Shown: piece by piece, positions 46,825 through 59,100 of the stretch | Layout: each line of letters opens with the position of its first letter | How positions within the stretch are numbered: position 1 is the stretch's first letter | From: Litsea cubeba | Lineage: Eukaryota; Streptophyta; Magnoliopsida; Laurales; Lauraceae | Direction: 5' to 3' | Assembly (NCBI GenBank): GCA_012931725.1 | Contig: CM022946.1 | Coordinates: 54,137,194-54,201,193, forward strand | Length of the DNA: 64,000 nt | Notes under the pieces: model-generated | The model's database searches: none | What the model was told of the DNA's origin: nothing | What the model saw: the letters and a program-made list of their open reading frames with translations, nothing else | Program-made: the position numbers and the translations under genes

Positions 46825-48489
46825 CTTTTTCTGGATATAAAACGGTTTATAATTAGACATGCAGTATATATGTAATATGCATATGGTGCTTGTTATAAAA
46901 GGAAAAACAAAGCACAAAACTTTTTACATTATTCAACCCCAATTATAATGTATCAGTGTTTCAACCTCCTCATAGACCCTCCATCGAAGGGATGGCCGAG
47001 CCTACAGTCACGTTGAATTAAGGCAGACTTATTTGGATTATCACTATCTGGACACACATCCAGTGGTAGTCCAATCACTGATTGGTTTGGCCTCATATGA
47101 CTAATAACCCTTAACTCCTAAGGAGAGGTCATCACCGTCTTATGTCAAGTGTATAACCATCTCTTATGAAATTCCCAGAATGTCTATGATTAAGTCTTCC
47201 GAAGGGAAGAGACTTTTATCCTTCCTAGAAGTGAACTTTAGTAAAGAGCTCCACCGAAGGGATGGCCGCTCCCACCAACACTTCATTGACATTCTATAGA
47301 AGTGATCTTTAGTAAAGAACTCCACCGAAGGGATGGCCGTTCCTACTAACACCTCATTATGAATATTCACATTAGTTCACCCATTAACTCATCAAAGCGT
47401 TCTTTAGTTAAAGAACTCCACCGAAGGGATGGCCGTTCCCACTAACACTTTAATGAGGTAACATGAACCGAAAATGGAAGGCCGTAGGGTCTTTCCTAAA
47501 GCCCCTCTCCCACTTGATTATTTATCGCTAGGGTTTATACTTTTTGACCTTTACATTGTTTTACTCAAAAGCTCTTTTTAAATCTAGCAAACTTGGTTAA
47601 TTAAATTCATGACTTAAGTCATCTTAAAATCAAATAACCTTTGCTTTAAAACATTTGAGCAAATCCCTTCAAAGAGTCAAAAACCTATCTTGGGTTATGA
47701 AAACCCATAGGTAGCATCTAATTAGATTTTAGTTTAGCCTCCTTTGGAAACCAAGGGTACCAAGATAAACTAAACCCTATCCAATTTTAAACCTTAGACA
47801 AATAGAAGGTGCTGGTCTAAGTTCCGTTTAAAACAATTTGCCAAACTAAAAATAATCTAATACAATAAAGATGCCAATTTTAGAACCTAACGGTGGCCAT
47901 GTTTCTAGGTGACAATTATAGCAATTATATAAAGCATTCAACCATGCATTCCATATATAAAAGCAAATAAAAGTATGCATTCCTTGATGGCTCCTTGCTC
48001 TTAGGATTTCAAATCCTAATCGAATTAGGACTCCTTATGCATCTAGAAGTCTTGACTCCTTGATCTCCAAGGACTCCAATTTCTTGCAACCTTCTTGTCT
48101 TGAAACAAAACCAAAATTACATTGGAGATTCCTATGCTTTCCAAGAAAGCTTACATCAAGACTAGTTGGAATAAAATTAAGGAAACTTTACAACTTCCTA
48201 TGATTGCTACCGCGCAATCGTACACTTTCCAACTAATTAAAAAACATCCAAATCCACACAACATACATGCGAACCATCAAGGATGCTAATTATGGCTGCA
48301 AACAAAGAGGTTAGTGCATGCAAACTCACTATGTGCATCATTAAACAAATCTGGAAAATAAATTCCAGCAATGTTAATGAAACTTGCACACAACATGCAT
48401 CACAACATAACTTTAATAGGGTGCCACCATACCCATAATCAATCTAGGATTAATTACACACAACATGGGATCATGATTTCACATGGAGT
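46825..48489 (-). other. Untranslated leader of copia element 3
   Basis: About 1.7 kb between primer site and gag ATG on the minus strand, without a coding domain. It contains the repeat described at 46982-47445. Confidence 0.6.
46982..47445. repeat. Dispersed tandem motif in the element 3 leader
   Basis: The block ccaccgaagggatggccg recurs at about 46982 (one mismatch), 47251, 47322 and 47418. The last three are preceded by tttagt(t)aaagaact/gagctc and followed by ttcc/tactaacac, giving irregular units of about 70-95 bp. Confidence 0.8.
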
Positions 48490-48502
48490 GGCTCTGATAC
48501 CA
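48490..48502 (-). other. Primer-binding site, copia element 3
   Basis: The minus strand reads TGGTATCAGAGCC, complementary to initiator tRNA-Met, one base from the 5' LTR. Confidence 0.9.
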
Positions 48503-48503
48503 C

Positions 48504-50511
48504 TGAAGGAAATCGCGATTCAGATCTGAAACTTCTCATAAAGAGACTACTATGGCTGATGCAAAGCATGACAGATTTTAAAAAATCTGATTTCTGCACT
48601 ATGCAGCGGAAATCAGCCATAAAGAATCGCATAGAAACTCCATTAAATCATGACCAACATGTGTCTAATTAATAGGGATGATAGAAGACTATTACCTCGA
48701 AGATTTGTAGACTTCAAATCTCTGAAAAAATAGATCCAAAGGCGCGAACTCAGACTTGCAATTTGCAAACAAGTTGCTGGAATTTTCTTGCACTAGTATT
48801 GCCTTTGATCTTCTCCTCTATCTCACTTCCAAATCTGATTGGCTAAGATGGTGGGATCTTAATCTAGGAAACAAGAACTATTTTTCTCATGAAAAATCTC
48901 AGACCTACAACTTTCTTCAAGGGAGAAGAAAGGAACTAGAGGGCTGGACGTGTGGGAGTGATTCTTGCTTACAAACATGGTGGACGTCCAAGGGTGCTTT
49001 GTTTCTTTTATAGAAACTTTTGTGGAAACCTTTCCCAATTAGTTATCTCTCCTTATTCTAATTTATGTCCAAAAAGGAAAGACTTATTTCCTTTAAGAAA
49101 CACTCCAATTAGAAAAGGAAACCAAAAGGAACTTTCCATACAATTAGTAATACTAGTTGCAGAACACTTACTAATTTTAAGTTCCTAATCCAAAAAGGAA
49201 ACTAACTCATAGGAATACTAATCCAAATAGGAGTCCAACTTTCCAAATAGAGTCCTACTCAAAATTGGAAACCTTACCCATGGAAATCCTATTATGGACG
49301 TCCCACATATCAATGCACACCATGGCCCACATACAATTTATCTAGAGTTAAATTCATGTATGCCATCAAAGGCCTATTTGAATTTAGACTCAAAATTATT
49401 TTTCACTAAAATAATTCATCCTTATGTTATCTAAACATCTTAGGAAACCATGCCAATCTTGGTAAGTGACTAGAGAAGGGACCAAAAGACATATTTGCCA
49501 TTGGCTCCCAAAATGACCAAAATATCTATGCTAAACCCATAGCAACATAAAGACCATTTTAACCTTAACTCATTCCACTAAAGAGTTATGGTTGAACTCC
49601 AAGGACAAATATATATTATAATAAGCTCGTCATAAGATGACGGTTGTCTTCGACCTACTAAGTGTAATGACCTGAATGCCCCTCTATGTAACATCCATAA
49701 TCGAGTCAGGTTATCATATGTACTATCAACCTTCCCGATTACATCTAAACCTTAGAACTTCATATCCTTAAACATAATCATCATTCGAATATCATTCTCT
49801 TGATCCAGGGAGCGACCCACAAGTTCAATATCCATATGGAACATCCATATACTAAGATCTTAGATTTTGATGATTAATCGGATAATTCTAAGGGGACGAT
49901 TATTCCATCATCAGATGGCATAGATTCTATATTGCATCTGCACGTCCCAACTGATCAAGTCCGAGTACCCAAAACACAGAGCTGTTGACCCATGAATAGA
50001 ATCTCACCCATAGTGAATTAAAGCACAAGAACTTGACTTCGTCAGTTCATCCACAAATGCTCAAGATTAAGAGCACCGGTTACTTAGTAGCATGAGGTGA
50101 CTTGATCTCTTTTCTGTGATAGTACTATTTTAGAGATCACACCTACAACGGTCCTGTTCAATGCATGACACATGCACTAATGAGATAGATCCGGGAAAGC
50201 CCTCCCGTGACTTAGGTATGTCACCCTATATAGGAGAGTATCTCATTATAACTTCTACCAAGATGAAGTGCCCAACTCCATCTTTCAGTTATGAACAAAT
50301 ATGATGTTTCCAGTTGTCCATGAATTAGACCTATCTGTATGTAGACACTACACACCTAATTCATTTACTAGAAACAATGGGCCTTACACAACCATACATA
50401 TATACATGTTTAAGCATAAAAGAGTCTCTTCGTTAAATAACCAGTTAAATATCCAGTAACAAAAGATGAGAATGCAGCTAGTGGGCTTTAGGGCATACAC
50501 CAATCCCAACA
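48504..50511 (-). repeat. 5' LTR of copia element 3
   Basis: 2008 bp, TGTTGGGATTGG at 50511 to ..TTTCCTTCA at 48504 on the minus strand. It retains the full inner end that the other LTR has lost. Confidence 0.92.
50225..50232 (-). promoter_or_regulatory. Possible LTR TATA box, copia element 3
   Basis: The minus strand reads ctatatag about 280 bp into the 5' LTR. Its position suits an LTR promoter; not confirmed by other signals. Confidence 0.35.
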
Positions 50512-50876
50512 GTTTGGCCCATTTAAAGTAGCTTACAACCAGAGTTCAACTCCGTGGTCATTGAATGAGTTGATCGCAAAAGCTGATCAAGAAGAAAGGA
50601 GGCTTAAGGCTGAGGGACAACTAATTGTTAATTTTGTCTCTCATAACAAGTCCAAAGGAAAAGGAAAAGGCAAAAAGAAAGCCAATGTTCAGGATGCAAA
50701 GCCCAACAGGAAAGAGAAAGGTGCACAAAAGAAATGTTTTTTCTGTGGAAAGACTGGACATTTTAAGAAAAATTGCCTAAAGCGTAAAGGATGGTTTGAA
50801 AAGAGAGGTACAAATCTATCTTTTGTATGTCAAGAAACCAACTTAGCTAATATCCCATCAAATTCTTGGTGGGTCG
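50512..50876 (+). repeat. 365-bp target duplication, right copy
   Basis: Begins gtttggcccatttaaag directly after the LTR end of element 3 and corresponds base for base in length to 40526-40890. The reading frame of element 2 resumes from this copy into the protease. Confidence 0.9.
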
Positions 50877-53800
50877 ACTCCGGAGCAACCATTCATATAT
50901 CTGGTTGTGTGCAGGGATTCCTTTCAAGGCGGACTCCAAATGATAGCGAGAAAACCATTACGATGGGGAATAAAAAGGAATCAAGAGTCGAAGCCGTAGG
51001 CACTTATAGGCTGGTGCTTGACACTGGTCATGTCCTGGATTTAGATAATACTTTCTTGGTTCCTGATATTTCTAGAAATTTGATTTCAGTTTCCAGACTT
51101 GATTGTAATAGGTTTAATTTCAACTTTGGACATGGTATTATGCATATTTTTAGAAATAATATTTTGATTGGAAATGGTTATATGTATGATGGTTTGTATA
51201 GATTAAAGTTAGATTCTATTTATGAACAAACTTTACACACACTTCACATTAATTGTGGAATGTACATAGGCATAAAAAGAGGGTCACTAAATGAGAACTC
51301 ATCAAGGCTATGGCACAAAAGATTAGGGCATATCTCTAAACAGAGAATAAAAAGATTGGTGACTGATGGTTTATTGCCCAATCTTGATTTCACCGATTAT
51401 GGTGTTTGTATTGACTGTATAAAAGGAAAACAAATCAATACAAACAAGAAAAGTGCCACAAGGAGTTTTGCACCCTTAGAAATTATTCATACAGATATTT
51501 GTGGTAAAATTCATGTTCCATGTTTTACGGGAGAGGAATACTTTATCACCTTTATAGATGATTTTTCATGATTTGGTTATGTCTATTTGATTAAAGAAAA
51601 ATCTGATGCTTTGAAAGTTTTCAAAATATTCAAAGCAGAAGTAGAAAAGCAATTAGACAAGAAAATTAAAGTAGTGAGATCCGATAGAGGTGGTGAGTAT
51701 TATGGAAGATATACTGAATCGGGTCGTAACCCGGGCCCGTTTGCTAGATTCCTAGAAATGGAAGGTATTGTAGCACAGTATACAATGCCAGGCACACCTC
51801 AACAAAATGGTGTAGCCGAAAGAAGGAATAGAACGTTAATGGATATGGTACGGAGTATGGTTAGTAACACCAACTTACCCGATTCAATGTGGGGAGAGGC
51901 ACTAAAGATGGCAATGTATGTATTGAATCGTGTTCCTACGAAAGCAGTTCCCAAAATTCCTTTCGAGTTGTGGACTGGTAGGAAGCCCAGCTTAAATCAT
52001 TTTCGAATATGGGGTTGTCCATCTGAAGTGAGAATTTTTAACCCATAAGAAAGAAAATTAGACCCTAAAACAATCAGTGGATATTTCATTGGTTATCCGG
52101 ATAGGTCTAAAGGGTATAGGTTTTACTGTCCGACCCATACAACTAGAATTGTTGAATCTGAAAATGCCAAATTTTTAGAGGATCATGAGAAAAGTGGGAG
52201 TGATCATAATAGAATTGTGACTTACAATGAAATAAGGGAGCCACAAGAGTCGCTTATTGAACAAAGTGGAGTTGTTGTCCTACTTGATATCATAGTTAAT
52301 GATTATCAAGAGGAACAACAACCACACAATTTTCAAAATCCGATCATTGAGACACTCCCTGTACAAAATAATGATCCACTTCAAAATACACAACAAAGCA
52401 TCAATGAACCTGATCCGGAAATGTTAAGAAGGTCAACTCGAATGAGAAAACCTGCTATTCCGGATGACTATGTAGTGTATTTGGAGGAATCTGATATTGG
52501 TATTAAAGAAGATCCTAAGACGTTTAAGGAAGCCATTAAAAATGAGAATTCCAATAAATGGTTAGATGCCATGAATAATGAGTTAGAATCAATGGCCACA
52601 AATGAAGTTTGGGATATCGTTGAACTACCCAAGGGTTCTAAGGCCGTTGGCTGTAAATGGGTCTTTAAGACCAAAAGGGATTCCAAAGGGAAAGTTGAAC
52701 GGTTCAAGGCCCGACTCGTGGCCAAAGGTTTTACTCAGAGAGAAGGTATAGAATATCATGAAACCTACTCTCCAGTGTCTAAAAAGGACTCATTTAGAAT
52801 TGTTATGGCAATTGTAGCTCACTTCAACTTAGAGCTACATCAAATGGACGTCAAAACAGCGTTCTTAAATGGAGATCTAGAAGAAGAAGTGTATATGGAA
52901 CAACCTGAAGGTTTCGTGAAAGAGAATGAAAATAAACTAGTTTGTAAATTAAAGAAATCGATATATGGTCTTAAACAGGCTTCCAGACAATGGTATTTAA
53001 AGTTCAATCGCATTATTACATCTTTTGGTTTTACTGAAAATACTGTTGATCATTGTATATATCTCAAGGTTAGTGGGAGCCGATTTATGATTTTAGTCCT
53101 ATATGTCGATGACATTTTATTGGCTAGTAATGATCTTGGAATGATTTACGAAACTAAAGAATATCTTAAGAACAATTTTGATATGAAAGATATGGGTGAA
53201 GCGACCTTTGTAATAGGAATCGAGATTTATCGAAATAGATCTCGAGGATTACTTGGGTTATCACAGGAAGCCTATATTAGAAATGTACTTAAGAGATTTC
53301 GTATGGAAGGGTGTAAGGCACAAAATGTACCTATGACAAAAGGTGACAAGTTTAGTAAAGAACAATGTCCAAGAAATGAAATTGAAAGGCAACAGATGGA
53401 AACTTGTCCTTATGCGGCAGCAATCGGATGTTTAATGTATGCACAAACATGCACTAGACCCGATATCAGTTTTGCAGTTGGCATGCTTAGTAGATATCAA
53501 AGTGATCCGGGAATGGCACATTGGGTAGGAGTTAAGAAAGTTTTGCGATACCTTAGTGGCACAAGAAATCACATGCTCTCTTACAGAAGGTCTCATCACT
53601 TGGAAGTGATCGGTTATTCGGATGCTGATTTCGCTGGTTGCCTCGATATAAGAAAGTCGACTTCAGGATACATCTTCCTGTTAGCTGGCGGGGCAGTTTT
53701 ATGGAGAAGTGCAAAACAAACTTTAGTGACTCCATCCACATTTGATGCTGAATACGTGGCAAGCTTTGAAGCCACAGGTCATGCTCTATGGATGCGTGAT

Positions 53801-54085
53801 TTTATCTCAGGATTACGTGTTATGAACACCATTTCTGAGCCATTGAAGATTTATGGTGATAATGATGCTGCAAGAAGATTTGCTCAGAATGAAAAGGTTT
53901 CCAGCAAATCAAAATTTCTGGAAGTAAAATACCTTGTACTAAAAGAAAAGGTACGAGATCAATTAGTGTCTATCGTTGGGATCCCAACAAGCCTCATGGT
54001 AGCAGATCCTTTAACAAAGGCATTGGCGTCAAAGGACTATAAAGAGCATGTTAGAAATATGGGCCTGATTGAACTGCCTTGTTGA
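50512..54085 (+). pseudogene. copia element 2 gag 3' end plus pol, two in-frame stops
   Basis: The frame resumes with the duplicated zinc knuckle (CFFCGKTGHFKKNC) and passes through protease SWWVDSGATIHISG, GAG-pre-integrase WHKRLGHISKQR and integrase (IIHTDICGKI, RSDRGGEYYG, QQNGVAERRNRT). Next are reverse transcriptase (DVKTAFLNGDLEEEVYMEQP, YVDDILLAS) and RNase H (YSDADFAG, STSGYIFLLAGG, YGDNDAARR). It ends GLIELPC at TGA 54083-54085's frame end. TGA at 51569-51571 splits DDFS from FGYVYL, and TAA at 52046-52048 splits IFNP from ERKLDP. The stop contexts fit single C-to-T changes of CGA and CAA. No frameshift is seen in pol. Confidence 0.92.
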
Positions 54086-54509
54086 AGATATGTAAAGACA
54101 CTGTCATATTTATAACTGAAATAAGATTTCGTATTTTCTTACTATATTGAAATTATTATCACATGTGATTGAAGTGTATAAAGTGAGAAAATTAAAGAAA
54201 AATGGCATTATTGTACCCAATTAAATAGGATTGCCATGATAATCATCATATTTCACCCTTATTAAGGATTATGTTAAGTAATAATGCTAATGTTGTAATT
54301 ATGGAAGGAAACACGCCGTTAAAGGCATGTAACCGCCATAGTTCACGTTATCAGATTTACTTAGTCATAAATTAAAGACTTAGCATGAAAGCTTTGATGG
54401 CAAGTATTTTTTCAAATGGTGATCACCGGTCAAGGTCGTTTTTCGAAATTAGTTTTTCGAGATTTTTATTTATTTTATTTTTTGTGGTCATATGGACCAA
54501 GTGGGAGAA
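54086..54509 (+). other. 3' untranslated region and polypurine tract, copia element 2
   Basis: Ends in accaagtgggagaa (54496-54509) immediately before TGTTAG of the 3' LTR, a typical polypurine tract. Confidence 0.75.
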
Positions 54510-54942
54510 TGTTAGATCATTTATAGGGGTGGCCCACATGGCCACAACTCCTTATTATAAGAAACGGTTCTCTCCCTCTAATATTCCATTTATGGTCAAT
54601 AAGAGGTATTTACATGTTTCCATTAAATGCTAACTTAAAGGGACAATTAAAGATTATTTCTCTTCTTGATGGAAGGAGAGAATCAGGGCCTATAAAAGGC
54701 AACCCGGGTAACTCTCTTGACTACCGTAGTTTTCTCTGCAACCATCACTTACCGGAGAAGAAAAGACAAAGCACAAGAGAGTTGTGATTCCCCATTGAAG
54801 ACCAACCTTCTGTTGGATCAGACTTTCAAGATGGCACAGTCAGGTACCATCTTACTTCTCTATTGGTTTAGATTAAATGTTTATAGTATTATTGGATTGA
54901 TTCCAGAGAGGGTTTAAAAACCCAAAGATTTATTTTCTAACA
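54510..54942 (+). repeat. 3' LTR of copia element 2
   Basis: 433 bp, matching 37731-38162 with about five substitutions and one single-base indel counted by eye. Confidence 0.95.
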
Positions 54943-55155
54943 TGGAAAACCTGTACTCGCAGCTTTTCCGTCTATATGAACAGTGGAAAGCCATTAGGGT
55001 TGAGTGAGAAATGGAGTGGGGGCTATCGTCACTCAGAAAAAAGTATAAAAAATAAAAAATAAAAAAGTGACGGGAAGACAGAGTTTGTGCTGTTCAATTT
55101 GTGGGGACCCTTCACGATGAATGGCCAAATTCTGAGATTTTTTTCGTAAAATCCT
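54943..55155. mobile_element. TIR-type element family B, copy 2, right part
   Basis: Continues the element split at 37730: tggaaaacctgtactcgcagc .. ggccaaattctgagatttttttcgtaaaatcctc, the latter being the inverted terminus. AT-rich ttaaaata-type sequence flanks both outer ends, suggesting a short target duplication. Confidence 0.75.
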
Positions 55156-55167
55156 CTTTAAAATAAC

Positions 55168-56110
55168 TGTGTGGGGAGATTTCCAGAACCACAGGATTAA
55201 GTTAATCGCAGCCATCAAATGAGGCTAAGCGCTCTCACGTGCCATCCTCGTGCCATCCACGTGGCACCAAGCTCACCCCGGCTACCAGGACCGGAGGTCC
55301 GGCCAAAGTCAGGCAGCTCCGGGCCCCTTAGCGCCGAACTGGCCCACCTCGGGCGTCATCTCGGCAGGGAGTTCCACCTCGGCCGGGCCACCCCGGATGC
55401 CATCTCGGCAGAAAACTCCACCTCGGCTGAAGGGGCCGGGACAGAAGCCGAAGCAAGAGAGAACCTTCACTTGCGCCCCTCATCCCCCACGTCATCAGGC
55501 ACGTGGAAGAATAGGGGCGCGAGCTAGTGGGACAGATGCGACATCCAGCCGCTCGCAATCTTCGCCAGATCCCTGACAGGGCGGCATCCAGCGGCTGAGG
55601 CCACATCAGGGCAGGGCCCGAGGGCAGAGCCGCTGGTACCCCTACCGCCAAAGGCGCCCAACACGATCTGGCCCAACAAGATGTGCATTAAATGCGATGT
55701 GGGCTGACCCGACGGGCATTTAATGCAGAGTGGGCTGGATTGGACCGCAATTAATGCAATGTGGGCTGATCGTGACTTCCCAGTCAAATCACGGGACCCA
55801 CACCACAATATCTCCCAAAGATACGTTCCAAACTCTATAAATAGAGGCTCAAGCCACCATCTAAGGTACGCCATTTTTTCATACACAGAGCCGTTACTCT
55901 GTCTATCTTCTCCCTCTCCTTCCATTGTTCCAGTTCCCACACTGACTTTGGCATCGGAGAGCCTTGCGCCGCCCAGGCCAGGGTCCTCTGACCGTTTGCT
56001 CTTCCCTTTCAGGCTTCCGGACGGTATCCAGTCATTCTCAGTCATCATCTTCTCGGATAAGTCCTATAAGGCTCCCTCCTTATTGTGGGTCATTATTTTC
56101 TGCACCTACA
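55168..56110 (+). repeat. 5' LTR of the gypsy element (left boundary approximate)
   Basis: The right end ..ttctgcacctaca is fixed by the primer site beginning at 56111 and by the solo fragment at 17341. The left end is placed at TGTGTGGGGAG (55168), which partly mirrors the TGTAGGTGCAG complement of the right end; TGAGGC at 55218 is an alternative. The tract 55250-55650 is G/C-rich. Confidence 0.6.
55836..55844 (+). promoter_or_regulatory. LTR TATA box, gypsy element
   Basis: tataaatag followed about 30 bases later by aggtacgccattttttcatac, a standard LTR promoter arrangement. Confidence 0.6.
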
Positions 56111-56128
56111 ATTGGCGCCGTCTGTGGG
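56111..56128 (+). other. Primer-binding site, gypsy element
   Basis: attggcgccgtctgtggg directly follows the LTR; TTGGCGCCGT-type sites are usual in Tat and Athila elements. Confidence 0.85.
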
Positions 56129-56190
56129 AAAGTAATATCCCAACCTCTCAAAACCTTCCCAACCTTCTTAACCTCAACCTCTCAGAAGCC

Positions 56191-59100
56191 ATGCCTCCGA
56201 AAGCTAGGAAGGGCGGAGAATCCTCGAGGCCAGTCCTCGAGCTGCCACCACCGTCAACGGACGTCCCTCCTCAAGGACGCTCCCGCACGGTGCATGGCAC
56301 ATCTGCAGGCGAGGGCCGCTTAGGCTCTCAGCTCTTTGTCGAGTTCCCACTCCAGGAGGGACTCGAAGCCTCGATTTCAGCAGAAGAAGTCATGCCACCC
56401 AGACGCGATGAGCGTCGGCATGAGCGTCCTCGGAAGGACAAAGCCGTGGCCGTAGGAGAAACGCGCCACGCTCAACCCCCTGCCACTGGGGGGGTTCTTG
56501 AAGCCCAAGCTGCTCTCCTCCAGAAGCAAGAGCAGATGATTCGCGAGCTCCAGCAGCAGCTGAGGGCAGTGCAAACTGCCTCCTTGAGGCAAGTCTCTGA
56601 GCCTCAAGGGAAAAAGAGGGACGCCCCCAGCAGGGCAGCCCAGCCTCCCCGCGAGGACCTCAGAAATCATCTGGACCAGAAACGGAGCCAGATCCGTGAC
56701 GAAGGCTCGAGCAACAGCCGAAGTCACCATAGCCGCGACGGCCGAACTCATAGCCGTCGTAGCCTGAGCCATCCCAAGCGAAAGCCCAGAGCTCAGACTC
56801 CAGAGAAGGACAATGAGCAAGAGCGATTTGACAAACGTGTCAGATTGGCTCTCCAGCACAACTTGGACATGCGGGACCAGAAGCAGATCTGTGGTCACAC
56901 TGATCTGGGGGGCTCGCCCTTCACAAAAGAGATCGAGCACACCCCCTTGCCCAGAAAGTTCTCCGTCCCGCGGTTCGTCCCCTATGACGGGCTGTCCGAC
57001 CCGTCTGCACACCTCCGACACTTCTCCCAGAAGATGTCCATCTGGGGGAACGAGGGTCACCTAAACTGCAAAATCTTCTCCTCCAGTTTGGGTGACCTCC
57101 CCCTGAAGTGGTTCTGCTCTCTCCCGGAGCAGTCGGTTTCCAGTTGGAAGGAGCTCCAGCTCTCCTTCCTGAAGAAGTTCCAAGCCTACACCGTCGTCCC
57201 CAAGAAGGAAGGGGACCTCCTCGCCCTGAGAATGAAGCAGGGCGAAACCCTCGCCAAGTTCGCCCAGCGATTCTGGGCGGTCCACAGCCAGATCGAGGGC
57301 GCGAGGGAAGGGATAGCCATCTACGCCTTCCAGCATGCCTTGATCCCCGGCAACGACTTGCGAAAAGACTTGGCCGGGGACTCCCCGGAATCCATGCCAG
57401 AGTTGATGTCCCGGGTGAAGCGCTTCATCGCCCAGGAGGAAGACGAGATCCGGGCCAGGGATCAGGACGGGCATCCGGAGCCCGAACAGAAGAGTGGCCA
57501 ACCTCGGCAGAGAGGCGGGAGGCCCTCCCAGAAGCAGGAGCCCAAGCGGGCCTGGGTCTCCAGTTCGGCGAAGCCTTCGTCGTCCAGGTCTGGGGGCACT
57601 TGGAAGCCCAGACCTCCCTCCAGCGCCAGTCAGAGCGTCAACGTCGTCTTCAAGGAGCCGATCTACCGCATCCTGCCCAAAATCAGGTCCAAGCCGTTCT
57701 TCAAGTATCCTCAGCCCATGAAGAATGAACCCACCGAAGGCCCCCGAAGCAAGCTCTACTGCTCCTTCCATAGGGGCAACGGGCACAAGACCGAAGACTG
57801 CAGGACTTTGCAGGAGTATCTAGAGAAGCTGGCCGAAGAAGGCCACATCCCAGAGTTCATCAAGGCAGGAGATGCCGGCGGCAGCGAGGGCCGAATTCAC
57901 CAGAGCACGGCCCAGGCTCCAGACAGCGAGGACTCAGAGAAGATCATCAACGTGATCCATCTGGCGTCCTCGGCTCCCGCTTCCTCGTCCCGGGGAAGCT
58001 CTCAGGCCCGTGCCGAAGCCAGGCGGGCTTCGCACGGGAAAGAAATAATGAAAGCCGAACTCGCTCCGGCATCCAAGAGAGCCCGCCGCGACCGACCCGC
58101 CATCTCGTTCTCGGATCGAGATCTAGAGGAAATCCAGGTCCCTCACAACGACCCCCTGCTCCTCACCATGAAGCTGAGAGACTTCACTGTGAAGAGGATC
58201 CTCGTCGACTCCGGCAGCTCCTCCGAGGTCCTCTACTACGACTGCTTCAAAAGGATGAAACTCTCCGAAGCAGACCTCACGGAGGTCCGAGCACCCTTGC
58301 TAGGGTTATCCGCCACGCCAGTCTATCCCAAGGGTAGGATCACCTTGGAAACCCGAGTTGGCGGAGCATCCGTGCTGGCCGACTTCCTGGTTGTGGACGC
58401 CCCTTCTCCCTACAATGTCATTCTGGGCAGAACGTGGCTCCACAAGCTAGAGGCAGTTCCTTCTTCCCTCCACCAAAAGCTGAAGTTCGTCCATGAGAAC
58501 AAGGAGGGCAAGATGAAAGTAGTCACAGTGGAGGGAGACCAGCAGCAGGCCAGGCAGTGCATGCTGGCCGCAGTCCAAGCAGTGAAGGAGCCAGAGCGCG
58601 TCAACCTGGCCGAGTTCGAGAAAGGCCTCGATGAGATCGGCCGGGACCCTGAGAAGAAGAGCATCGAGGACCTGGCCGAGGTCAAGCTAGACCCGGCAGA
58701 CCCAGACAGGTTCTTCCTGATTGGCACCCAGCTGCCAGACGAAGAAAGGGCCGAACTCTCTCGGTTCTTGATGCAGAATGTGGACGTCTTCGCTTGGAGC
58801 CCAAGCGAAATGCCTGGGGTCGACCCTGAGGTCATGTGCCACAAGCTCAATGTCGACCCCGACCACAAGCCGGTAGTGCAGAGGGCCCGAAGGACCGGGC
58901 TGCAACAGACAGATGCGGTCGTCGAAGAGATCGACAACCTGCTAAAAGCAGGAGCCATCCGGGAAGTCCAGTACCCGGTATGGCTGGCCAACACGGTGGT
59001 GGTCAAGAAGAAAACTGGGAAGTGGAGGGTGTGCGTGGACTTCACCGACTTGAACAGGGCTTGCCCTAAGGACAGTTTTCCCCTCCCAAAGATTGACCAA

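Larger units (their letters stand above)
40891..50511 (-). mobile_element. Ty1/copia LTR retrotransposon, element 3, nested in element 2 gag
   Basis: Two LTRs of about 2 kb (40891-42873 and 48504-50511) flank a minus-strand gag-pol with primer site and polypurine tract. By eye the LTRs differ at about six positions over 1983 bp, so insertion is very recent. The outer end of the left LTR lacks 25 bp, and the insertion is flanked by a 365-bp instead of a 5-bp duplication. The polyprotein has two in-frame stops. Confidence 0.95.
37731..54942 (+). mobile_element. Ty1/copia LTR retrotransposon, element 2 (contains nested element 3)
   Basis: LTRs at 37731-38162 and 54510-54942 are flanked by TGGAA at 37726-37730 and 54943-54947, a perfect 5-bp target duplication. 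A tRNA-iMet type primer site and a polypurine tract are in place. gag-pol is on the plus strand but is interrupted by element 3 and carries one frameshift and two in-frame stops. By eye the two LTRs differ by about five substitutions and one single-base indel, indicating a recent insertion. Confidence 0.95.

Noticed and set aside
57061..57786. Long antisense and shifted frames inside the gypsy gag-pol (also 56377-57060, 58410-59114)
   Set aside because: Shadows of a GC-rich coding frame; the plus-strand polyprotein domains are unambiguous.
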